Positions 8,444-16,492 of a stretch of DNA of 64,000 bases are shown here, piece after piece (positions within the stretch are counted from its first letter, which is position 1; the number at the start of each line of letters is the position of its first letter). A program made the position numbers and the translations under genes. The stretch lies in assembly GCA_016721315.1 (NCBI GenBank), contig JADKIL010000003.1, positions 744,001-808,000 on the forward strand, in the 5' to 3' direction. A model generated the notes under the pieces. That model was not told the origin of the DNA and searched no databases. It saw only the letters and a program-made list of their open reading frames with translations. This DNA comes from Candidatus Villigracilis vicinus. GTDB lineage: Bacteria; Chloroflexota; Anaerolineae; Anaerolineales; Villigracilaceae.

Positions 8444-9613
8444 ATGCACCAAAGGAAAAGACTTCGCACGCCTCACATCTGGACCGTTAGCCTGTTTCTC
8501 GGACTTGGGCTTCTCGCCTTCGCCCTGGCAATGTTCGCTTCGCCAGCCCAAGCCGCCCCGTCCCTTCACCCTGTTGCTCAGGGTGAAAAACCGAACAATG
8601 ATTTTTGTCTCGCCTGTCATCAAGAAGAAGGTATCGATAAATCTCTCGGTAGTGAATCACTCCCTGTCACCATCAACCCCACGCAATTTGGTTTATCGGT
8701 TCACTCGGAAGAAGACGTACTCTGTGTCGACTGTCATGTGGATATCAGCGACTATCCACACCCAGAAGTTAAATCCAAATCCATTCGCGATTTTCAATTA
8801 ACCTTCGCCGATTCCTGTAAGGAATGCCACGAAGATCAATATACAGCCGCGCACGATGGCGTCCATCAAACTGCGATGGATGAAGGCGATGAAAATGCGC
8901 CGCTCTGTTCTGACTGTCATAACCCGCACACGCAGAGCCGTATCATTGGCGAAACCAGCGGCGAGCTGACCATTGCCGCCCGCAAAGAGATCCCTGCCAC
9001 CTGCGCCACGTGTCATACTGAAACCTTTGAACTTTACAAAAACAGTGTACATGGCAGTGCCCTTGCAGATGGCAATACCGATGTGCCCACCTGTACCGAC
9101 TGTCACGGCGTACATAATATCGGTGACCCCACCACAGATGCCTTCCATAACAACACCCCTGCCTTGTGCGCAGATTGTCATGACAATGAAGAACTCATGA
9201 CCAAATATGGTCTTTCGACTAATGTGCTCGAGACCTATGTTTCTGACTTCCACGGCACCACCACAACCTTGTTTGAAAAACAGTTCCCGGGGCAAAAAGT
9301 GAACACAGCCGTTTGTAGTGACTGTCATGGTGTGCATGACATCTCAAAGACAGACGATCCTGAGACCGGCATTGCCATGCAGGAAAACCTGCTTGCGAAA
9401 TGCCAGCGCTGCCACCCCGATGCCACGGCGAACTTCCCTGCCGCATGGATGGGTCATTATGAGCCCAGCCCGGAGCATTACCCGATCGTTTATTACGTCA
9501 ACCTGTTCTATACATTCTTCATTCCTGCGGTCCTCGGCGGCATGGTTTTCTTCATCCTCACCGATATTTACCGCCGCATCGTAAATCGCGTGAAAGGAGC
9601 GAAACACGCATGA
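8444..9613 (+). CDS. Nonaheme c-type cytochrome with a C-terminal membrane anchor
   Basis: A periplasmic multiheme electron carrier (389 residues). The start is ATG 8444, with AAGGAG at 8432-8437; a GTG directly before it is less well spaced. A signal peptide ends near ASPAQA. Nine CxxCH sites follow: CLACH, CVDCH, CKECH, CSDCH, CATCH, CTDCH, CADCH, CSDCH and CQRCH. Extra His residues (DFHGT, SVHGS, GVHN) could supply distal ligands. The C-terminus has one helix (LFYTFFIPAVLGGMVFFILT) and a basic tail, so it is held at the outer face of the membrane. It overlaps the cytochrome b gene by four bases, which strongly suggests one complex: quinol oxidation by cytochrome b and transfer to these hemes. 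Confidence 0.92.
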   Translation: MHQRKRLRTPHIWTVSLFLGLGLLAFALAMFASPAQAAPSLHPVAQGEKPNNDFCLACHQEEGIDKSLGSESLPVTINPTQFGLSVHSEEDVLCVDCHVDISDYPHPEVKSKSIRDFQLTFADSCKECHEDQYTAAHDGVHQTAMDEGDENAPLCSDCHNPHTQSRIIGETSGELTIAARKEIPATCATCHTETFELYKNSVHGSALADGNTDVPTCTDCHGVHNIGDPTTDAFHNNTPALCADCHDNEELMTKYGLSTNVLETYVSDFHGTTTTLFEKQFPGQKVNTAVCSDCHGVHDISKTDDPETGIAMQENLLAKCQRCHPDATANFPAAWMGHYEPSPEHYPIVYYVNLFYTFFIPAVLGGMVFFILTDIYRRIVNRVKGAKHA

Positions 9614-10464
9614 ACAAAGTAACTCAAGCCTATTTGCGCTTCCCGATCGCCCGCCGTATCGAACATTGGGTGATGATGCTATCCTTCACCCTGCTCGGTC
9701 TTACAGGGCTTCCCCAACGTTTTCCTAACGCCGGGCTATCCCAAGCCCTCTTGGGCGTTCTGGGGGGGATCCAGGGCGTACGCATCGTACATCACACTGC
9801 CGCCATTGTCATGATGTTCGGTACCGCCTGGCATATTCTTGTAATGGGCTATAGCGTTTTTGTCCTGCGCGATAAAATGTCCATGCTGCCCACCTTGCAG
9901 GATGCCAAAGATGGTCTTCAGGCGCTGCTTTACAACGTCGGTTTCGCCAAAACCTATCCGCAAATGGGACGCTATACCTTCGAAGAAAAAATGGAATATT
10001 GGGCGTTCGTTTGGGGTGCGTTGGTTATGGGTGCTACTGGTTTCATGATGTGGAACCCCATCACTGCCACCCAATTTCTGCCAGGTGAATTCGTCCCGGC
10101 TGCCAAGGCAGCTCATGGCAATGAAGCCGTGCTGGCTGTGCTTGCCATCATTATCTGGCATATGTATGGTGTACACATCAAACGTTTCAACAAAGCCATG
10201 TTCAACGGTAAGATGACTGAAACAGACATGCTGCATGAACATCCACTTGAATTGGCAGATATTAAAGCTGGGATCGCAGACCGCCGCCCGGATGCAGCCA
10301 CCTTGCGCAAGCGCCAGATGATCTACTACCCCATCGCCGCAGTTCTGACCATTGGCATGCTCGGCGGCATCTATGGCTTTATCAACGCCGAAGATACCGC
10401 GCTGACAACCATTCCACCCATCGAAGAAACAGTCGAAGCACCTATACCAACGGTGCAGCCATAA
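9610..10464 (+). CDS. Di-heme cytochrome b membrane subunit (formate dehydrogenase gamma / cytochrome b561 type)
   Basis: An integral membrane cytochrome (284 residues) that likely exchanges electrons with the quinone pool. Candidate heme-ligand His residues lie in helices: RRIEHWVMM near the N-terminus, RIVHHTAAI, TAWHILVMGY and IIIWHMYGVHIKRF. This matches the four-helix FdnI/Ni-hydrogenase cytochrome b pattern. A fifth helix near the C-terminus (MIYYPIAAVLTIGMLGGIYGF) and a Pro/Thr/Glu tail are extra. It overlaps the nonaheme gene (ATGA). There is no catalytic subunit such as a formate dehydrogenase alongside, so it probably serves the cytochrome directly. Confidence 0.87.
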   Translation: MNKVTQAYLRFPIARRIEHWVMMLSFTLLGLTGLPQRFPNAGLSQALLGVLGGIQGVRIVHHTAAIVMMFGTAWHILVMGYSVFVLRDKMSMLPTLQDAKDGLQALLYNVGFAKTYPQMGRYTFEEKMEYWAFVWGALVMGATGFMMWNPITATQFLPGEFVPAAKAAHGNEAVLAVLAIIIWHMYGVHIKRFNKAMFNGKMTETDMLHEHPLELADIKAGIADRRPDAATLRKRQMIYYPIAAVLTIGMLGGIYGFINAEDTALTTIPPIEETVEAPIPTVQP

Positions 10465-10480
10465 GTAAAACGGAATTCGA

Positions 10481-10524
10481 ACTAATCAAAAGAGTCATCC
10501 GCAAGGATGACTCTTTTGATTAGT
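10481..10524. terminator. Bidirectional terminator between the two cytochrome operons
   Basis: A perfect 20-bp inverted repeat with a GCAA loop, separating convergent transcription units. The stem includes CAAAAGAG/CTCTTTTG, which supplies A/T tracts in both directions. Confidence 0.88.
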
Positions 10525-10537
10525 TGTACATTGTGAA

Positions 10538-11803
10538 TTACGAGTTGCGTACAGTCTCTCCAACATTCATTGTGACCACTTCATATTCTTCGCTTACAAG
10601 ACGGTGGTCAACCACACGCAGGTACTTCACACCGACTGAGATGGATAGCATACCGAAGGCAATGATGCCCAGCCCAGCTGCCCATTCTACAAGGGATGGG
10701 GTGTAGGAAGTGTACTGCACGATCATTTCATCCGGGGTGTAAGGAATGACTGTCAGGAAGCCGACAATGTTCGTGTCGAAACGGAAGGCGACAACACCGC
10801 CGACGATCATTGCGAAGGCGAGCATCCGCCACAGTGGAGTCTGGCGCAGGGAGCGTTTGAGCAGGATGATGGTAGGAAGAAGCGCGCCAAAGAGCATTTC
10901 GCCGAACCAGAAGTTGAAGGAGAGCGGTCCTTTGGTTAGCAGTTCAAATGCTTCGGTGCGTCCCGGTTCATAGGTGTAGGTTTGAGCAAGCCAGTCCCAG
11001 AAGCGCCAGTACAGGTAGGCGATCATCATGTAGCCAAGTACTTGGGCAACGCGTTCGATTAGCATGTCATTTACCCTGGCTTTAGGGGTTAGCCGTGCTG
11101 CCAGCATGGATATGAACAGGGTGAGTGCAACGCCGCCAAGAATGGCAGTGAACATGAACATGACCGACATCTCAGGGCGGTACCAGATCGGGCGGGCTTT
11201 GATCACGCCATAGACCGCGCCCAGTGAAGATTGATGGAGACTGGAGAGCGCCAGACCCGCAATGGCGAGCGCAGGAGCATAGTGATGCAGGTGTTCCATC
11301 TTTTCGGCGATCTTAGGGTAGTTCGTGCGCAGCCAATCAAAGGAAGCTACAATGGGTGCCACCTCGAGCAAGAGTACGGTGAAATAGAGACCGACACACA
11401 TGGTCACTTCCCAAAGTAAGGAATGTGTGTTCCAGAAGACGAAGGACTTCCAGAAGCGGTCGGGGCGTCCAATGTCCAGTAGCAGCGCCATCATTGCCAT
11501 GCTATAACCGGTGAAGCCAACGAAGGTGGCGGTGCGGGCGATCGGTTCATAGCGTTTGAACCCGAATAGATAAACGATCGCGCACAAACTGAAGGCGCCA
11601 GCCGCCACGGCAATGGACGAGAGATCAATGGTGATCCACAGCCCCCAGGGCACAAGGTTCGTCAGGTTGGTGATGATCAAACCTTTCCAGAAGACTGTCA
11701 GCCCGGCGATAAGTGCAGAGAGCAGGAGCAAGCCAAGGAAGGCAAGCCATAGTCCCCAAGGGGTAAAGATGTTTTCGCGGATGGTTTTTAGTATAGTTTT
11801 CAT
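10538..11803 (-). CDS. NrfD/PsrC-type quinone-interacting membrane subunit
   Basis: A polytopic membrane protein (421 residues, about nine to ten helices) of the NrfD/PsrC superfamily. This family carries electrons between menaquinol and an Fe-S partner without binding heme. Diagnostic segments are NLTNLVPWGLWITIDLSSIAV near the N-terminus and LLDIGRPDRFWKSFVFWNTHSLLWE, the conserved quinone-site region of NrfD. GGAGGG precedes the ATG. It begins just after the ferredoxin stop (TGACATG), which fits an Fe-S/NrfD pair. It is the last gene of the minus-strand operon. Confidence 0.92.
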   Translation of the reverse strand: MKTILKTIRENIFTPWGLWLAFLGLLLLSALIAGLTVFWKGLIITNLTNLVPWGLWITIDLSSIAVAAGAFSLCAIVYLFGFKRYEPIARTATFVGFTGYSMAMMALLLDIGRPDRFWKSFVFWNTHSLLWEVTMCVGLYFTVLLLEVAPIVASFDWLRTNYPKIAEKMEHLHHYAPALAIAGLALSSLHQSSLGAVYGVIKARPIWYRPEMSVMFMFTAILGGVALTLFISMLAARLTPKARVNDMLIERVAQVLGYMMIAYLYWRFWDWLAQTYTYEPGRTEAFELLTKGPLSFNFWFGEMLFGALLPTIILLKRSLRQTPLWRMLAFAMIVGGVVAFRFDTNIVGFLTVIPYTPDEMIVQYTSYTPSLVEWAAGLGIIAFGMLSISVGVKYLRVVDHRLVSEEYEVVTMNVGETVRNS

Positions 11804-11804
11804 G

Positions 11805-12581
11805 TCATCCCTCCACAGAGGCGGTTCCGTTCACGGGGAGATAGTACACACGCGGGTTGGTTCCGAGGTTTTCGCGTAAGCGGTAGGACGGATTATTTTG
11901 CAGGACCTGACTGACCTTCGAGTTCGGGTCATTAAGGTCACCGAAGATGCGGGCGCCGGTCGGGCAGGCGACTACACAAGCAGGCGTTGCGGCGGGATCT
12001 TCACCCGGCACTAGACCTAATTCCAGCCCGCGGTCAATGCGTTGGTAGCAGAAGGAGCATTTCTCCGGCACGCCACGCGGACGGCGTTCCACTTCCGGTT
12101 CGCCCCACTGAGGTACATACGGATTCTCGCCTTCGAAGGCTTCCCAGTTGAAAACACGCGCTTCGTACGGGCATGCCACTTGACAATACCGGCAGCCGAT
12201 GCACTTGTCGTAATCCATCATGACGATGCCGTCATCCCGGTAATAGCTTGCACCGACCGGGCAGACTTCTACACAGGGGGCATGTTCACAATGCATGCAG
12301 GGGCGCGGCAGGTAAACTTGGTTTCCATTTACAACACCCGCATCCAGAACCTTGGTCCAACTCATTTCCGGGTTGATGTCATTGTTGGCATTGCATGCCA
12401 ACTGGCATTGATTACACCCCGTGCATTTGGATTGGTCGATGACCATCACCCACTGGTGTTCGCCTTTTGCGCCTTCCGACGCAGAGACTTCCTGAGTGAG
12501 CACCTTTGTGCCGGCAGCGACAGCAAGACCAACAGCAGATAGTTTTATAAAATCACGACGGTTGAATTTATTTTGTGTCAT
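11805..12581 (-). CDS. Tat-exported four-cluster [4Fe-4S] ferredoxin subunit (NrfC/DmsB type)
   Basis: An iron-sulfur electron-transfer subunit on the periplasmic side (258 residues). The N-terminus has a twin-arginine signal (NRRDFIKLSAVGLAVAAG). Four cysteine groups are visible: CTGCNQCQLAC, CMHCEHAPCVEVCP, CIGCRYCQVACP, and CSFC plus CVVACP, enough for four [4Fe-4S] clusters. The Tat signal belongs to the Fe-S protein itself rather than to a molybdopterin partner, and none is encoded here. It overlaps the octaheme gene by 14 bases and abuts nrfD. Likely path: octaheme cytochrome, ferredoxin, NrfD, quinone (either direction). Confidence 0.93.
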   Translation of the reverse strand: MTQNKFNRRDFIKLSAVGLAVAAGTKVLTQEVSASEGAKGEHQWVMVIDQSKCTGCNQCQLACNANNDINPEMSWTKVLDAGVVNGNQVYLPRPCMHCEHAPCVEVCPVGASYYRDDGIVMMDYDKCIGCRYCQVACPYEARVFNWEAFEGENPYVPQWGEPEVERRPRGVPEKCSFCYQRIDRGLELGLVPGEDPAATPACVVACPTGARIFGDLNDPNSKVSQVLQNNPSYRLRENLGTNPRVYYLPVNGTASVEG

Positions 12582-13569
12582 GGTGCACCTCTGTAGATTT
12601 TTTCAATGCCAGGCGATAACCGCGTTCGAGCCAGGGTGCCAGCAACATACCGGCGGCAATACCGATCAGGGCAGTGATCCCGGCGAAACCCAGCGGAGAA
12701 ACAGGAGCGGGTTGTGGTGAAACGATGGGCGATTGGTCCACGATGGCTGCAGCGGATTCTTGTGTTGCAGTGGGTACAGCTGCACTGGCAACGACGGCGG
12801 CACTATTTTCTGTGGCAACAGCTTCACCTTCAGCATGCATTTGTTCGGCATGGCAGGCGGTGCAAGTGCTGATATTGGCTTTGAAGGAATGATCGGCAAC
12901 CTGATGCACTTCTGCATCATTTTCCACATGTTCCAGGTGGCAGTCGATACAATTGACACCCTGCTTGCTGTGCGTGGAATATGGGAAGTTCATGCTGGCT
13001 TCTTCATGACAGCTGATGCACAACTGTGAAGCGTCTTTGAAGGTTTGTTCTTTTAGATTAACGGTCACTTTCAATGAAGCATTGTGAGGATCATGGCAGG
13101 ATGTGCAATCCATACCTGCGGCAAAGTGAGTGCTTTCTTCCCAATCTTGTAAACCGAAGCGTGCATCGGTGTGACAGGTTCCACAGGTGCCGCCGGTCTT
13201 ATCCACGCTCATGGTGGTTTTGGGATGTTCGCCGCCTTCATCTTTATGGCAGGCAATACAAGAAACGCCGTCTTCCAACCAGGTTCCTGTGGCTTCCTCA
13301 TACCCGGTTACATGGCAGGAGAGACAGGCACTGGGCTTGCCTTGGTCTGTCCAGGCGTTCACGAAGATCGGGTCGCTCGAAGCGTTTCCGTGCGGACCGT
13401 TCTTCCAGCTCATTTCAAATTCTTCGTGGCAATCTGCGCAGGTTTTTTCCTCTTCTTCTGTGGGTGCAGGTGGGGTTACATCCTGCGCAGACGCGGCAAG
13501 AATGGACGCACCTGCAAAGAGCAGGGCGACCATGATAGCGATGATGATCTTTTCAAAACGTGAAAACAT
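12568..13569 (-). CDS. Octaheme c-type cytochrome with a C-terminal anchor
   Basis: A periplasmic cytochrome (333 residues). A signal peptide ends near ILAASA. Eight CxxCH motifs follow: CADCH, CLSCH, CIACH, CGTCH, CTSCH, CISCH, CIDCH and CTACH. After the last heme, a long Ala/Thr/Pro/Val linker leads to one membrane helix (PLGFAGITALIGIAAGMLLAPW) and a basic cytoplasmic tail. AAGGAG precedes the ATG. Overlap with the ferredoxin gene places it in one complex with the Fe-S and NrfD subunits, similar in logic to Nrf, Hmc or Qrc modules. The start and end topology are well supported; the physiological partner is not known. Confidence 0.92.
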   Translation of the reverse strand: MFSRFEKIIIAIMVALLFAGASILAASAQDVTPPAPTEEEEKTCADCHEEFEMSWKNGPHGNASSDPIFVNAWTDQGKPSACLSCHVTGYEEATGTWLEDGVSCIACHKDEGGEHPKTTMSVDKTGGTCGTCHTDARFGLQDWEESTHFAAGMDCTSCHDPHNASLKVTVNLKEQTFKDASQLCISCHEEASMNFPYSTHSKQGVNCIDCHLEHVENDAEVHQVADHSFKANISTCTACHAEQMHAEGEAVATENSAAVVASAAVPTATQESAAAIVDQSPIVSPQPAPVSPLGFAGITALIGIAAGMLLAPWLERGYRLALKKSTEVHHDTK

Positions 13570-13589
13570 ATTGCATCTCCTTGTTAATC

Positions 13590-13934
13590 TTAGGCGTACG
13601 CCTTCGATTGCTTAAGCGCCAGGGCGGGCGCATTGACAAAGACTTCGCAATCGAGGCAGGCTTCACGCAGGTATCCGTTCGAAAGACGATGGATCTGCCA
13701 GCAGGGTTTGCCGTTTTCGGCGGCTCGGGCTTTGATCTCATCCATTGCAAGGCCTTGTTCTTTCCAGCAGGGCTCTTCGTCGCGGGTAAGGAGGTTGCGC
13801 TCGATCTCAGCCTCCTTTTGCCAACGTGTATCCAGGCGGCGTAAGCCGATCACAACTAACAAGGTAACTAGCATGGGCAATCCGAGCCGTACGACCAAAC
13901 CGAACATCAGGGCGAATAGAGCATTGGTTTCCAT
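13590..13934 (-). CDS. Small membrane protein with two PCW motifs and a CLDC motif
   Basis: An unrecognised 114-residue protein in the octaheme operon. One N-terminal membrane helix (about residues 5-30, rich in Leu/Val) is followed by a charged linker and a cytoplasmic domain. That domain has PCWKEQ and PCWQIH, spaced about 24 residues apart, then CLDC. The four cysteines suggest a zinc or Fe-S site, or thiols used in heme or cluster assembly. It starts seven bases after the stop of a 39-residue membrane protein and lies 20 bases before the octaheme gene. An assembly or accessory role is inference from context. Confidence 0.75.
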   Translation of the reverse strand: METNALFALMFGLVVRLGLPMLVTLLVVIGLRRLDTRWQKEAEIERNLLTRDEEPCWKEQGLAMDEIKARAAENGKPCWQIHRLSNGYLREACLDCEVFVNAPALALKQSKAYA

Positions 13935-13941
13935 GGCTACC

Positions 13942-14061
13942 TCACTTCAACCAGTAGTTGGATTCTTTGCGGTGTAACAACTCACCGACCAGCAAAAGCA
14001 CTCCAAAAGGAATTAAAATCCGGAGGGCGAAGTACAGAATAAAAAACTCAGGTCCGTTCAT
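13942..14061 (-). CDS. 39-residue single-helix membrane protein, first gene of the octaheme operon
   Basis: A short gene read directly from the sequence: MNGPEFFILYFALRILIPFG, then VLLLVGELLHRKESNYWLK and a TGA. It has a clear ribosome site (GAAAGGAGA just upstream of the ATG at 14061). The stop lies seven bases before the next start. One hydrophobic helix spans nearly the whole chain and the tail is basic. Small single-helix subunits of this kind are common in respiratory complexes. I do not recognise a family. Confidence 0.7.
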   Translation of the reverse strand: MNGPEFFILYFALRILIPFGVLLLVGELLHRKESNYWLK

Positions 14062-14209
14062 GTCATTCTCCTTTCTCAAATCTATGCATAGGATAGCTCT
14101 TCCTTAAAACAAAGTAAATTCGTGCCATTCCCCAAACACGATTGGACAACCCCCGCATCTTTTGGGACTTTCAATCTATGGCGAGTACCCCATGCCTTGT
14201 CTACTCTGT

Positions 14210-14223
14210 GGGGTTTTTGCCCC
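14210..14223 (-). promoter_or_regulatory. GGGGCAAAAACCCC site upstream of the octaheme operon
   Basis: An inverted G4/C4 element about 150 bases upstream of the 14061 start. It resembles the element at 8371 before the nonaheme operon. A further shared string, GACAACCCC followed about nine bases later by TTGGG, occurs at both places (8352 and 14144 regions). A binding site for the adjacent NarL-type regulator is inference. Confidence 0.35.
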
Positions 14224-14249
14224 ATATCTCCTACTGAGGTGACATTTTG

Positions 14250-14291
14250 AAAAACAGAAAGACCCTCATAATGAGGGTCTTTCTGTTTTTT
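14250..14291 (-). terminator. Terminator of the two-component operon
   Basis: AAAACAGAAAGACCCTCA pairs with TGAGGGTCTTTCTGTTTT around a three-base loop. A T-run follows on the minus strand after the response regulator gene, insulating the octaheme operon downstream. Confidence 0.9.
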
Positions 14292-14332
14292 GTGCCGGGA
14301 TGAGGATTTTTTCTACAAAATCGACTGTGTAT

Positions 14333-14983
14333 TTACGCTTTAATGATTCCTTTTCGTATGGCGTAACGCACCAACTCTGAGCGTGAGTGCAGGTTCAACT
14401 TGCGCATGATGTTCTCACGGTGACGTTCCACGGTCTTAGGGCTGATAACGAGAGTCTCGGCGATCTCCTGGTTACTTGCCCCTTCTGCCAACATGGTAAA
14501 GACTTCATGTTCACGTTCGGTCAGCCCACCCAGATCTATCTTCTCTCCGACTGGGCGGTCCACGTTGAGATAATCGCGCACCAACAATTTTGCCATGGAC
14601 GGATAAAGATAGACTTCCCCATTTGCAGCCGCACGGATGGCGGTGATCAATTCTTCGGGGGCGGCGCGTTTAGGTACATAGCCCGAGGCACCTGCATTTA
14701 GCATCTGGAAGAAATATTCCTCATCCTCATGAATGGTCAACGCCACAATGTTTACGCTTGGGAATTTCGCCTTGATCTCACGGGTGGCTTCGATTCCGGT
14801 CTTATCTGGCAGACCGATATCCATCAAAATGACCGTCGGATGGACGCGCTCGGTTTCTTGGAGAGCTTCAGCGGCAGAGCCTGCCTCGCCAACGATCTCA
14901 ACATCTTCCTGTCCGCCGAGTAGCATTTTTAAGCCGGTACGCACCACGGCATGGTCATCCACTAATAATAAACGGATCGTCAT
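14333..14983 (-). CDS. NarL/FixJ-family response regulator
   Basis: A DNA-binding two-component regulator (216 residues). The receiver domain (about residues 3-118) has the acidic pair in LLVDDHAVV, phospho-acceptor Asp in VILMDIGLPDKTG and the conserved Lys in GYVPKRA. The C-terminal LuxR helix-turn-helix (about residues 150-210) has GLTEREHEVFTMLAEG and ISPKTVERHRENIMRKL. It overlaps the kinase gene by ATGA, so kinase and regulator are a cognate pair. It lies next to the cytochrome island, whose two operons share an upstream motif, making that island the obvious candidate target. Confidence 0.95.
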   Translation of the reverse strand: MTIRLLLVDDHAVVRTGLKMLLGGQEDVEIVGEAGSAAEALQETERVHPTVILMDIGLPDKTGIEATREIKAKFPSVNIVALTIHEDEEYFFQMLNAGASGYVPKRAAPEELITAIRAAANGEVYLYPSMAKLLVRDYLNVDRPVGEKIDLGGLTEREHEVFTMLAEGASNQEIAETLVISPKTVERHRENIMRKLNLHSRSELVRYAIRKGIIKA

Positions 14984-16437
14984 TTGTTCTCCTGCTTCAT
15001 CATTTGAAATGGAACCACTGCTTCCACTTCTGTGCCATACCCGGGTCGTGAAGATACGGTCACGCCGCCGCCAAGCAAGGCAGCGCGTTCTTCCATGCCT
15101 GCCAGCCCCAGTGAGACGCGCCCAATGCGGTTTTGTATCTCTTTCATCTCGAAGCCGATGCCATTATCGAAGATATGAATGCGCACATCCTTTTGAAGGT
15201 AATGGATCTTGACATTGACGGTAGTTGCCTGTGAATGCTTGATGACATTGTTAAGCGCCTCTTGCACAATGCGGAAGATTGTGATCTTTATGGCGTCATC
15301 CAACGAGGGTTCATCGCCTTCAATATCAATGCGTACATGGATGGATGTCAATTCATGTACGCGTGAAGAGTACCACCTTAAAGTAGAGGAGAGACCCAGG
15401 TCGTCGAGATGGGCGGGTCTGAGATCCGAGATGATGCGCTGCAATTCACGGATGGAGTCAGAAGTGAGGGATTGAAGTTGGGTTAGAGTGTTGAGCCGTT
15501 TTTTTGAGTCGGACTCATTTGCGATGCCGCGCAGCCCCATACCGATGGCAGTAAGGGATTGCCCAGTCTCATCATGCAAGTCGCGGGCGATACGCTGCCG
15601 TTCAGATTCCTGGGCGCCGACGATCCGCCGGAAAAGTTCAGCGTGTAAATGTTCGCGTTGTTGAGATTCGTGTAATTGCGCGGCTTGCAACTCCGCGATC
15701 TTGCTATCGCTTTCTACTTGAAAGGCACGCAGGAAGCGAATAACGAACAACGAGGCGAACATGGCCGTCACTGCCCGCAGCAGTTGAATGGAAAAGCCAA
15801 AGAGATTTTGGAATAAGTCCGCATTAAGGAAAGTGGATGGCGGTAATGGGCTTGGCGCGGTGAAGAGCTGTCCGATCAAACTGTACCAAATGAATGCAAC
15901 CGATGCCCAGAGACTGTCACGCCCAAAACTGACCAGCCCTGCCCGCCGAAACGCGCGTTGTTGTACTATCAGCCCTGCCGCTGCAAGCAACCCCGCTGGT
16001 ATGGCAATGGAGTAGCGCGTCCAGACATCTGCAACGGTATAGATGGATTCGATCGGATATTTGCTTTTGAAGATCAACAACCCATAGACCCAGATCGCCT
16101 CCAACCCGAGCGGAATGATGAGGCTGACCCGCCATGTGGATTCGCTGCCCAAAACAAGGTAAGCGCCAAATGCAGCGAGTGAGAGGAATGAGAATGCCAG
16201 AATGGATAATGCAAGAAGCGGGTAAATTCCGTTGAAGATATCATTGAGGTGCCCCATCACCCGAAACATTTCCAGCCATTCGTGCGCCGCATGGACGAGA
16301 CCAAAACCAGCCAATGGGCGCAACGCCATGCGCAGGCGTGCATCGGTGGAGCGCCCGCCCTCCATGGCAACCAGCAAGCCCATGCTGAAGAATGCGAGAC
16401 CATAGAAAAAATAGATGGCGACGAATTGTGTATTCAT
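14980..16437 (-). CDS. Membrane sensor histidine kinase, NarX/DegS (HisKA_3) type
   Basis: Senses an unknown membrane or periplasmic signal and phosphorylates the regulator downstream (485 residues). The N-terminal half has about seven membrane helices (residues 5-235) with almost no extracellular domain. A coiled coil (about 235-265) follows. The HisKA_3 dimerisation motif is RIARDLHDETGQSL, with the phospho-His in it. The ATPase domain shows NNVIKHS (N box), FDNGIGF (G1) and GLAGMEERAALLGG. A terminator at 16448-16485 separates it from the upstream zinc-ribbon gene, so it needs its own promoter, which I could not place. Confidence 0.94.
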   Translation of the reverse strand: MNTQFVAIYFFYGLAFFSMGLLVAMEGGRSTDARLRMALRPLAGFGLVHAAHEWLEMFRVMGHLNDIFNGIYPLLALSILAFSFLSLAAFGAYLVLGSESTWRVSLIIPLGLEAIWVYGLLIFKSKYPIESIYTVADVWTRYSIAIPAGLLAAAGLIVQQRAFRRAGLVSFGRDSLWASVAFIWYSLIGQLFTAPSPLPPSTFLNADLFQNLFGFSIQLLRAVTAMFASLFVIRFLRAFQVESDSKIAELQAAQLHESQQREHLHAELFRRIVGAQESERQRIARDLHDETGQSLTAIGMGLRGIANESDSKKRLNTLTQLQSLTSDSIRELQRIISDLRPAHLDDLGLSSTLRWYSSRVHELTSIHVRIDIEGDEPSLDDAIKITIFRIVQEALNNVIKHSQATTVNVKIHYLQKDVRIHIFDNGIGFEMKEIQNRIGRVSLGLAGMEERAALLGGGVTVSSRPGYGTEVEAVVPFQMMKQENK

Positions 16438-16447
16438 GGCTATACAT

Positions 16448-16485
16448 AAAAAGACCCTAAAGGCTTGTTATCGCCTTTAGGGTCT
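16448..16485 (-). terminator. Intrinsic terminator of the zinc-ribbon exported protein gene
   Basis: AGACCCTAAAGGC (16452-16464) pairs with GCCTTTAGGGTCT (16473-16485). Read on the minus strand it ends in TCTTTTTA. Confidence 0.88.
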
Positions 16486-16492
16486 CTCATCC

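Noticed and set aside
10538..13569. Naming the octaheme/ferredoxin/NrfD operon as nitrite reductase (nrf)
   Set aside because: The octaheme protein has only CxxCH sites and no CxxCK catalytic heme, and no NrfA-like subunit is present.
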